Below are positions 9,082-17,150 of a stretch of 45,534 nucleotides of DNA, piece by piece. Below the pieces are notes generated by a model that was not told the origin of the DNA, did no database searches, and saw nothing but the letters and a program-made list of their open reading frames with translations. Source of the DNA: Chalciporus piperatus (lineage: Eukaryota; Basidiomycota; Agaricomycetes; Boletales; Boletaceae); the NCBI GenBank assembly GCA_038093975.1, contig JBBPTG010000198.1, positions 1-45,534 of the forward strand, written 5' to 3'. Each line of letters begins with the position of its first letter. The first letter of the stretch is position 1. Position numbers and translations under genes: made by a program.

Positions 9082-9104
9082 ACCTTGTCGTAGGTTTTGA
9101 CTGG
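9082..9104. repeat. Right terminal inverted repeat of the 6.6-kb element
   Basis: Ends GGTTTTGACTGG, the reverse complement of the left end. Confidence 0.8.
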
Positions 9105-9113
9105 GCTTTAAAC
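9105..9113. repeat. Right direct repeat (target-site duplication) of the 6.6-kb element
   Basis: GCTTTAAAC, identical to 2461-2469. Confidence 0.85.
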
Positions 9114-10171
9114 TCAAATCGCACGGAACCGCTAAAACCACGATCACGGCATTAAAAGCCATCGCACAAGCATTCCGGCCCCCAGAAGCGCTCATGACGG
9201 ATGGCGGATCCCATTTCAACAATGGGGACGTACGAACCTGGTGCGAAGCTAACGGCGTAAATCACCACGTCACGGCCGCGTACTCCCCTTGGATCAACGG
9301 ATTGGTCGAGAACACAAATGGCCAGCTCTTGGGCCGTCTACGCCGCCTCTGCGGCCCCAACCTCGGCGAAGACGATTACACCAACACGACTCCTGCCGAC
9401 ATCGCCAAGAGCTGGCCCGACCATTTCGACACCGCCATACGCCAACTCAACGAGCGTATCCTACCCGCTTTCAAGTTCTCCCCCAAAGAACTGCTCCTTG
9501 GTTTCGTAGTCAACACTCGCCGTACGCCAACGGATGTGGCGACCACAGAACTTACAAACCGGGACACAGACGTGCAAATGGCATACGCTAATCAACAGCG
9601 ACTAGACGCCTCGGATCACGCCGCGTTGCATGCACTGAAACGAAAATGGGCATTCGACAAACGGGTCATAGACTCAAAGGCGGGAGAAGTCACATTCAAG
9701 CCCGGACAACTCGTGCAGGTACATGACACGGCGCTGGACAACACAAAAGCCAATACCCGCAAACTCCTACCTCAATGGTCCGCGCCCCGCCGAATAGTAG
9801 AACAACTCGGAAACTCGTATCGACTAGAAACGCTCGAAGGGTTTCCCATAAACGGCATCACCCATTCCCGACGCCTACGCGAATTCGTACCCAGGAGTGG
9901 AACGGCCCTAGCAGAATCGGAAGAGTTGAGGCTGGAGGAAGAAGAAGATGGGATGAGGGAGGAGAGAGGAGAGAGGAGGTGGATTTCGAGGGAAGAGGAG
10001 ATGGAAGAGGCGGAAGAGAGCGAGCAGGAAGAGGTGGAAGGAAGCGAGCAGGAACGGGAAGAGGCGAAGAAGATCGAACAGGGAGAGTGGACAGGAGTTG
10101 AGGTGGCGAGTCTCTTCGTTAGCGACCCCGGAGTGTCGCATGTTCGAGAAGGGGCACATGTGGCGGTGTAG
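9105..10171 (+). pseudogene. Integrase C-terminal half of the gypsy-like element
   Basis: The frame is open from the edge of the DNA element to TAG at 10169-10171. ALMTDGGSHFNNGDVRTWC carries the second catalytic Asp and WINGLVENTNGQLLGRL the catalytic Glu of the DDE core. LLGFVVNTRRTP, VTFKPGQLVQVHD and PQWSAPRRIVEQLGNSYRLE match the order of the post-core region and the GPY/F-like module of gypsy integrases. A Glu-rich tail of about 70 residues follows instead of a recognisable chromodomain. The half-gene has no start of its own; it is the continuation of the frame ending at 2469. Confidence 0.85.
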
Positions 10172-10394
10172 GGCCAGGGGCTAGCCTGAGTCAGCAGAGA
10201 GTGCGCGGAAGATGCCGAACAGAGTGACAAAGCAGTAGGTTAGCGTAGCGCAACGCAGTTCGAGACTATCATCATCCTGTAGTACGTCGGGTCGGCGGCA
10301 GTCCTGGCCTCTCCAATGGGTGTCTGTTAAGAGGAAATTTGCGCAGTGCGAGCGATGACTGTCACGCTCCAAACCCTCGAGTATTTCCGGTGCC

Positions 10395-10397
10395 TTA
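10395..10397. repeat. Left TTA target-site duplication of the Harbinger element
   Basis: TTA directly before the inverted repeat; repeated at 13125-13127. A TTA/TAA duplication is the signature of PIF/Harbinger insertion. Confidence 0.93.
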
Positions 10398-10444
10398 GAG
10401 CCTGTCCAGCAACCGGTTTCTCGCCAGTTTCTCGCTCCAGTTTC
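10398..10444. repeat. Left 47-bp TIR of the Harbinger element
   Basis: Identical to the reverse complement of 13078-13124. It contains a short internal repetition, TTTCTCGCCAG / TTTCTCGCTCCAG. Confidence 0.97.
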
Positions 10445-10544
10445 CCGTGTGACCGTGTGACAAAAGTGTGATTATTTGTGACAAAATGTGACTCTCGGTA
10501 ATAGATTCGAGTGCGAGCTCAAGACTACCTACAGCTCATCATCT

Positions 10545-11342
10545 ATGGCCAAATCGGCTGCTTCGCACTCGCCGGCAGTGCTCGATATCATTCCGGACAC
10601 CTCTGGAACCCTTCCCGGCACCGGAAAACCAACCAAAAAGCCCACCAGTGATACCTCCAAGTGGCCTGAATCAGTTGTCGAGCGGTTTCTCCAGTTTTTG
10701 ATCGAGCACAAGTCGGAAGCTGGAGATGGAATGAGCTTCAAGAAAACCACATTCGAGGCTTCTGTGAAGCATCTCCAGACCTGCCCTGAAGGTCTGTCCG
10801 ACTCCGAGTTCCAGAAACTCGGAGGTCCCACCAATGCAAGTGCATGTAAGAACAAGTGGACCAAGGTGAGTGTTATCCACATTCGAGGATACAGGTCACT
10901 CAAATTCAACAAGCTCAAGGAAAGATGGGCCATAATCTGCGAGATCAAGCGCCAATCGGGCTTCCCAGCATGGTCTGATGAGACAGGGGCGAGCATAGAC
11001 GATGCCACGAGCGATGTTTGGGATGCGTTTGTCAAGGTACGTTTGTATGATTCGATGATCTCTTTGTTGAATTTGCCATAGAAGCGCCCACTTGCGAGGC
11101 CATTTCGCAACAAAGGATGGGCTCATTGTACCTTCATGGAGATTCTTGTTCCCTCTGACACCGCGAAAGGGGCCAACGTATTCCACCCAACACAGCCAGC
11201 TGTCGAGACACCCCCAGCATCTGATGATGAAGACGGCAAGTCTATCACTCGAGTGATGGAGGAGGTCACTGACTCGTTTGTAGAGGGAGGTTGTCGTCTG
11301 ACTGGTTCTCCTGGTACGCACCCATCTCCTTTTTATACCTGA
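10545..11342 (+). CDS. Myb/SANT-like DNA-binding protein of the Harbinger element
   Basis: Exons: 10545-10865, 10914-11036, 11082 to TGA at 11342; the last exon may instead splice onward at 11315. A Ser/Pro/Thr leader is followed by a Myb/SANT-like three-helix domain: KWPESVVERFLQFLIEHKSE, then ACKNKWTK joined across the intron to LKERWAIICEIKRQSGF. After it come WSDETGASIDDATSDVWDAF and RPLARPFRNKGWAHCTFMEI, a conserved block found in this family of fungal Harbinger partners. In characterised Harbinger elements the Myb-like protein binds the element ends and brings the nuclease to DNA. About 200 residues; the exact C-terminus is uncertain. Confidence 0.85.
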
Positions 11343-11819
11343 ATCTTGAAAGTCCGAGCGCGCTTTCTGTGCTGTTCAAACGGGCAACTTTGAAGCGCGC
11401 GCTCAAACCTGTACTTACACACCTTCCAAAGCCATCACAGCATGCCGACAGCGCTGTATCCAGTCGAGTGACATGACGGTGGTGATCGATGGCACACAAC
11501 AATGTCGCAAGCCGGGGCCATATAATGCTTACTCCCGTTGCAAGCTCGTTACAAGGGAGCAGAGGGTGTAACTTCCCTTACACCACGAGGTGATCTTGAC
11601 AAGGCTGATACCTATACTTGACTTATAAGGCCGGAGGCGGAAATTGGGGCCTGTGATGCAGCACGATGCGAGGAGGAAGGTCCACGTTTAGTACTTTGGA
11701 ACTATCAAACACGCCCTTGAGTCCGATACCCAAACCAGCAAGATCACCTGAATTGCTGTGCTCTTTTTCTGCACGGGTCGCGGGTCCCTCTGCCAATACT
11801 CGCCTCGGTGTACCTGGGT
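11343..11819. other. Non-coding centre of the Harbinger element
   Basis: The gap between the 3' ends of the two convergent genes. No further gene was seen; it probably holds the 3' ends of both transcripts. Confidence 0.5.
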
Positions 11820-13008
11820 TCATGTCAACATTTTCTGGAACATTGCGAAACCCTGAATCTCCGTAGGATCATGAACCCGAATAAAATTGTGAATTGCGGC
11901 AAGAGCAGGGGGGATACGAGCTTGCTTGGCCATGCTGAATTCTGGTGCATGAATAAGAATTCGAAAACGTCGCTTGAGGATCCCAAAGATACGTTCAACG
12001 GCATTTCTAGCAGATGCGTGTCGCAAATTGTATAGCTCCTGTGGTGTCTGAGGGCTTTGATGGCCTGGGTTAAATGGATGTATATCTAAATGAAAAAATT
12101 GCTCACCGTACTTGGGCCCGACCCCACTCTGCCAAATGGTATCGAGTGTTGCGATACGGCACCAGAAGTGCATTGCAAATGCCAAATCCAGCATCAGCAA
12201 GATAATATTTGCCAGGAGGGATAAACAAATCAGAGAGACGTGCGTCCTGATACATGCTGGCATCGGATGCACAGCCATCCCATCCACTGAGAATGTATTG
12301 AAAGCGAAGGTCGAATGAGCAGCATGCCAGGCAATTTTGAGTAATACCTCCTTTGCGATCCCGAGCCAAATGACGCTCTGACACAGAGGGACAACAGTTG
12401 ATATGTGTCCCGTCCATAGCACCCAGAGCATCTCGAAAGTAGGGGAAGAACTTTGGATTGCAACGAATGTTGAGGGGAGTTGGAGCGTCGTCAGGGGGGA
12501 GAAAAACATATCTAGGATAGAAGGGTGGAGAGGATACAGCGACCAAAATTTTCTTGAAATATCTAGACAAGAGTATTTAGCAAAAATATTATAAATAAAT
12601 GGAGATATACTTTGTGATCGTGGTTGGGGAGTGCTGAAAGCGCTCTCCAACATGGCGACTAGATAATCCAGTGACCGACATGTACAAGAAAATAGCAACT
12701 TGCTCTTCCAGAGTGATATAACGCGAGTTGGCAAAACCTATCTCACGCAACTCTTGAACAAGCTGCTGAAAAACATGCTTCCGCATCCCGAGTTCACATT
12801 TGATCCGATCCGGATGACCATCGAGAAGTTCTTGTACCCATGCCTGACCACTGAGAATAGATGTGTGATAGGGTTGTTTGTTGTATAGAGGAGCAGCGTA
12901 GACCAGGGCTGCTGCCATGATGATTTGTGCTACCATGGCTGCAGCCCAGCGAAGCAGCATAAATTTTTGCAGCAAGAGTTCGCGAGCCTGAGGAGAAGGT
13001 GACGACAT
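11820..13008 (-). CDS. PIF/Harbinger transposase (DDE nuclease)
   Basis: Exons on the minus strand: 13008-12611, 12562-12112, 12047-11820 (358 residues, normal for the family). Introns are GTATAT...CTAG (48 nt) and GTACGG...CTCAG (64 nt). The N-terminal part has the helix-turn-helix-like region (YITLEEQVAIFLYMSVTG, then HVGERFQHSPTTITK). The catalytic triad is visible: Asp in ALGAMDGTHI, Asp in YYLADAGFG, Glu in RNAVERIFGILKRRFRIL; GWDGCASDASMY between them is also characteristic. No stop or frameshift interrupts it. It would cut and insert the element together with the Myb-like partner. Confidence 0.93.
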
Positions 13009-13077
13009 GGAGGCGACAAACCCGGATATGGAAATCACACTATTGTCACGATTTCTATTTGGTTCTATTTTGGACAA

Positions 13078-13124
13078 GAAACTGGAGCGAGAAACTGGCG
13101 AGAAACCGGTTGCTGGACAGGCTC
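13078..13124. repeat. Right 47-bp TIR of the Harbinger element
   Basis: Identical to the reverse complement of 10398-10444. Confidence 0.97.
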
Positions 13125-13127
13125 TTA
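13125..13127. repeat. Right TTA target-site duplication
   Basis: Pairs with 10395-10397. Confidence 0.93.
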
Positions 13128-13165
13128 ATTTCCAGTTTGTTATAGCCAGACGGATGACGACATAC

Positions 13166-14044
13166 CATTGGAGACTTGAATGGTGGAAGATGGTATATCT
13201 TCTCCGTTGTCACGTCGAGCAGCGCGAAGCTAAATTCCCCGTCATCTGGCACGCCAGATGTATACATACAGACGTATCGTGGACCAGCAGTCATATCGCG
13301 GACTTCATCGTGTCGTGGATATGAAAGGGGAATGGTGGCGTCTAGCGAGAGTGAAGAACGAGAGTGGCCAACGATCTTCAATAGGGTCCTATCACGTGTT
13401 CATGCTATCAACCACTGGTTCGATACAATTAAAACTTACAGTGGATAAGCACTTTTCCAAGGCCTGAGAAGCACATATGTGATGGGATGACCCACGAGAG
13501 TGACCGTGTCAGCACACATGAAGCGATTGATGCCTCTGCTGGAGTCGTCCAAACGAAACAAGACATGAGTTTGCGGGTCATCGGAGCGGAGGTTGCGATA
13601 AACCACGGATGACTCGATGGTTGTGATAAACCATGATCCCCATTGCGGGAAATGCCACTGATTCAGATAGTCGCCAACTCTGGGGAATGTGCGAACAGCA
13701 TGCAGATCGAAGTTGCGAGCAGAGGCTCCAGCTTTGTAGATTGGACTAATGCGCGCTCGAGGAGCTTCAATCCCTCTTTGTCACCAGCACGTAGGTATGG
13801 TCCTGGAGGTCGGGGAAGTGCTGCATTTTTGTATGCACGGATCCAAACTACGGGCTGGTATGTCATTGAATACAATGTCATAGAGACCTAGACCATCGAG
13901 TCGATCCGGCGGGGCATCAACGGTAATCAACACATCGATGATCTCAACCACGCTTACCTGTCGAAGACTAATAATGTCCGGAGGTGAGAGAAACGATACG
14001 ATGCGAAGGAGAAGGTCTTCTGGAAGATGTGTGAGTCCCGACAT
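13166..14044 (-). pseudogene. F-box protein gene, frameshifted and carrying a Harbinger element in an intron
   Basis: Exon 1 (14044-13958) encodes an N-terminal F-box, LPEDLLLRIVSFLSPPDIIS. After a 70-nt intron, exon 2 starts at 13887 and encodes PVVWIRAYKNAALPRPPGPY, a linker common in basidiomycete F-box proteins. Near 13733 the coding sense moves to another frame (AGASARNFDLHAVRTFPRVG onward to 13440), with no splice pair that would explain it, so one base appears lost in an AAA run, or the assembly has an error. Exon 3 (13388-13166) continues in frame and ends at a GTATGT donor. The 3' part of that intron holds the Harbinger element; a possible last exon is 10358-10272. F-box proteins recruit substrates to SCF ubiquitin ligases; the target is unknown. 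Confidence 0.7.
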
Positions 14045-15011
14045 CCTGGAAGTTCAGTATTCAAATATTCAGTGGCAGAGTGGAACAACTCGTTCCGTAA
14101 CAGCATTGGACGTGGTTAATAGTTTGGTGATCTCGAAGATCGCGATCTCGGTCCGGCCCGAGCGGGCCATTCGTTTCAACTGGAACAAGCCTTGGTGAGT
14201 TCTGAAGGCAGTTTTTTCTCGGGAGGCATTTTTAATTGTATGAAGCCTGCCAGCGCGTCCAGAGAAGATAAGACTTGAGATCTTGAGATTTCGTCTTTGA
14301 TCATCATAGCATTCAACTCTCTGATTCGACAGGAGCACCAAGGACTAATAAAGAGTTCGATGACGTTCTGAACCAGATGTCCAGCTGTTGCTCTATTATG
14401 AGCCGCTTTCTGGTGATGCGAACCCCCGTCAGACAAAAGCCATTGTATTCGCGGCGAGGGAGCATCAAGGGATCTAGGTTGCATCCCAAGAGGCTGTTTG
14501 ATGAAGAGCCATTTGGGAATGGCCCGGGCAAGCAAGGTTGTGTGTGATCTTGGACACGCAGGCTCAAGTTCCCTCCGATCTGCCAGCAGCTGCTCGGAGG
14601 CGTCTTACCTGAGCTTTCGAAAGTTTCGAGACATGACTCCAAAGGCGCCGAGCTCCCGAAACAGCTGGCCGATGTTTGGGGAGGTGCGGCCGTCCCCAGA
14701 TGTCGGCGACGTGATTTACAGCGTCATGTTCGGTGCCTATGGAGGCCTATTTCACGGACAATGCTGTCGCGTGTACTCAGGAGACACGTGACAATGGTCA
14801 CGTCACGTCACGTTCCTTTATAGGTCACAATGAATACTTGGACTCCATCTTGCTGCTTCATCGTCAACCACGACGGCGACAACAGCATCGTGCGCGCGTC
14901 TGGTCGACAACAAGGTAAGCTATAGCACTCACTCTGTAGTCATTCTATTCTCACCACGGTCTCGGGACAGCAAGCACTACACCTAACCTTGCTCTCGTCT
15001 ATCTACCTATC
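14045..15011. other. Intergenic region between F-box and RING genes
   Basis: Several overlapping ORFs of 60-120 codons exist on both strands (for example minus 14535-14176 and plus 14498-14791). None shows a domain, a clear start or consistent splice signals, so no gene is called. The right part is the promoter of the RING gene. Confidence 0.5.
14785..14813. promoter_or_regulatory. CACGTG / TCACGTCACG motif cluster upstream of the RING gene
   Basis: A palindromic CACGTG (14785-14790) is followed by three overlapping GTCACGT copies (14797-14813), about 200 bp before the ATG at 15012. CACGTG is the bHLH E-box core and TGACGT-like repeats are bZIP half-sites. Function is inferred from motif and position only. 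Confidence 0.35.
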
Positions 15012-16891
15012 ATGAACACTACCGAAAGGGGCCACTCGCGTCGCAACAACAATACACAGCGACGTCCACATGGGCCCATCTCCGGACCCTCAGCTCTCAA
15101 TCAGCGCCGGCGAAGGTCTAGGTCGCCCGAAGCACAAAACGTCGCCCACTCATTGCATAACTTGGCAACTGCTGGCTCAGCACCTTCGGAGTCGAACAAA
15201 CGGAAGAAACCCGCAAACCCTTCTTTGCCAGCCTCAAACTCGCGATCCTTCCTTGTAGCCGTCGATGACGCCACAACCGAACGCGGACGCAAGCCTAAAG
15301 GAAAACCCCGAACCCACAATCGCCATCTGGCGGAGAACCCTCCTCACGCAGGCACATCGCGTGCGCCAGAAACGTCCAGTTCGATTAAGAGGGAGAGATC
15401 AAAGTCTCGGGAATCCCCCAGGATCCCTTCTAAATCCACTACTTCTGATGTGGAAGGATCCGGACGAGACTTCGATGCCCACTCTGAATATAGTGGGCCT
15501 CTCGCTGCTGCCGAGTTTGCTAAAATAAAACGCGAGCTTGATTCCTTCAAGAAAGTGCGCATCCGCCTTAATGATGCATAGACTTCGCGTTGCTTACTTG
15601 CTCTTTAGCTGGCTCACGAGAACAAGAAGACCATTAAGAAACAGACCAAGGTAAAGCTTGTCCCTGTTTGTCTGTATATGCCACATCTGATGATGCGTAG
15701 GTTATTGAGGAATTAAAGCAACAAGATAATGATTTGAAGCAGGTGAGAAACTCCATGGCAATCGTGTTGCTGTATGCTTACTTGAGCGTCTAGAAATTGA
15801 AAGAGTCGGAGTCCCAGATATCCAAATTGCAGAGCAAGGCGAAGAAAGCAGACGAGGTTTGTGGATCTATCTCTATTCTTCATTTTGATCGTTGATTGTC
15901 CTCGATGGCTGCGCCTCTAGGCTATAACTGCTGTCGAAAATAATTCGCAATGTCAGATCTGCATGGAGCTGTTATCCAGACCATATGCGTGCGTTTTACG
16001 TTGTCATTCCTCATTCCCTCATTTATGGACGACAACAGACTTTCCCCGTGTGGTCACATCCTCTGTGTAGCTTGCCTGCAAGAATGGTTCCGCAGGGCCC
16101 CTCCGGTTGACGACGAGATGTTTGACGACAGCGATCCTGATTACTTGCTGCGCAGGCGGAAGACTTGCCCATGCTGCCGTACCCGCGTACGACATCGTCC
16201 GATCCCCGTGTTCATGGTTAAAGCTATCGTGGCTGCCATCGCCAAGGCGAAAGGCCTCTCCCAGACAGCAGCTTCCCCGAGTCGCGAACTTGCTTCCAAC
16301 GATTGTGACCCTTGGGAGGGCCTCTTTCCCGATGACGATGAAGAAATCGACGACTATGGGGCAACTGATGACGAGGGCGAAGATGAAGATGAGGACGAGG
16401 ATGAGGACGAAGAAAATTCCAGCTGGTATGACGACGTCTTCAGCTACGGTACCGACAGCGACGACGAACCGCACCAGGGAGACTACGTCCATCCTCAGTG
16501 GGAACCTCCTAGTATCGTCATCGACGAGGACGATTACCTCTTTGACCAGCTCGACGATAGCGACCTCGATTGTCTCCGGCGCGGCGCGACGATCGCGATG
16601 ATCCATGAGTTTGACATGCAGTATAGGCATCAGGAAGGGCTCATTGTTCGCGATGAGACCTTCATTCGAATCTATCTTGGGTGGAACGTTCGCCTCAGTG
16701 CAGACGACGAGAATGGGGAGACATACATGCAGTACATTGCGGATGATATGACGACGCGACCGGAGAGATGGAGCATCATCGAGGTTGAGGATGGTGGGTA
16801 TGAGGCTCATCGGTTGGTGCCGGAGGACGAGGTGTATGAATACCGAGACACGGATTCAGACAACTACATGGACGTGGAAGATATGGATTGA
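15012..16891 (+). CDS. Coiled-coil RING-finger protein, probable E3 ubiquitin ligase
   Basis: Exons: 15012-15554, 15609-15650, 15701-15742, 15794-15856, 15921-15988, 16039-16891 (536 residues). Residues 1-165 are basic and Ser/Arg-rich. Exons 1-4 end in a coiled coil (about 170-232: KIKRELDSFKK, VIEELKQQDNDLKQ, KLKESESQISKLQSKAKK). A C3HC4 RING follows: C241-x2-C244, C257-x-H259-x2-C262-x2-C265, then an unusual 30-residue acidic insert before C296-x2-C299. The C-terminal 230 residues contain a long Glu/Asp run (codons near 16370-16415) and are acidic throughout. RING proteins transfer ubiquitin from an E2 to a substrate; the coiled coil suggests a dimer. I cannot assign an orthologue. The intron inside the RING (15989-16038) restores RPYALSPCGHILC. 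Confidence 0.88.
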
Positions 16892-17150
16892 ACACTATCC
16901 ATGGCACAGTATTCGGTTGTTATTCTGACCCCCGCTGTAGATATGGTGATACTGTAGATGATGTACATGTACAATGTGACGATACAACTGGTGTAGCTGT
17001 GAAACATCTCTAACTCCAATCACGTATACCGATCGAGAGAATGATCCGCTCCTTGTTCCCCTCGGGCCTCACTACACGACTACAGCTAAGCAGCAGTGCG
17101 GTTAAATATTTGCATTATTCACTAGCATGCTTCCGTATACGCGACCACGT

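Larger units (their letters stand above)
2470..9104. mobile_element. 6.6-kb DNA transposon, probably non-autonomous, inserted in the gypsy integrase
   Basis: The element starts CCAGTCAAAACC (2470-2481) and ends with the exact reverse complement (9093-9104). Similarity continues weakly for about 10 more bases on each side (GACAACA against TACGACA). It is flanked by an 8-9 bp duplication and removing it repairs the integrase frame, so the boundaries are well supported. Inside are a short Cys-rich ORF, a multi-exon gene of unknown function, a downstream overlapping gene, and a second inserted element. No transposase with a recognisable DDE, RNase H-like or other catalytic signature was seen. The duplication length suggests a hAT-, Mutator- or KDZ-like mobilising enzyme, but the family is not determined. 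Confidence 0.85.
1..10171 (+). mobile_element. Decayed Ty3/gypsy-like LTR retrotransposon, interrupted by a nested DNA element
   Basis: The parts lie on the plus strand in the order gag (3-842), aspartic protease and the first residues of the reverse transcriptase region (797-1933), integrase zinc-binding domain and first catalytic Asp (about 1930-2469), then, after a 6.6-kb insertion, the rest of the integrase (9105-10171). The protease-before-RT-before-integrase order and the GPY/F-like tail fit Ty3/gypsy. About 1.5-2 kb that should encode RT and RNase H is absent at about 1930, so the element cannot be autonomous. No LTR was recognised: the 5' LTR would lie off the left edge, and nothing like a 3' LTR follows 10171. 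Confidence 0.85.
10398..13124. mobile_element. Apparently complete PIF/Harbinger DNA transposon (2,727 bp)
   Basis: Perfect 47-bp inverted repeats (10398-10444 and 13078-13124, starting GAGCCTGTCCAGCAACC) are flanked by TTA. The element encodes both proteins known for the superfamily: a DDE nuclease on the minus strand (11820-13008) and a Myb/SANT-like DNA-binding protein on the plus strand (10545-11342), arranged convergently. Both frames look undamaged and the ends are identical, which suggests recent movement. It lies between the end of the gypsy remnant and an F-box gene, and appears to be inside an intron of the latter. Confidence 0.95.

Noticed and set aside
2470..9104. Firm assignment of the 6.6-kb element to hAT, Mutator or KDZ
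   Set aside because: Duplication length (8-9 bp, ambiguous by one base) and an N-terminal Cys cluster are suggestive only; no transposase domain could be shown.
10360..10397. TGTCACG resembling the start of a gypsy LTR
   Set aside because: No matching second copy and no polypurine tract before it; it also coincides with a plausible splice acceptor of the F-box gene.
14069..14791. Small genes on either strand between the F-box and RING genes
   Set aside because: No domain, start or splice structure consistent across frames.
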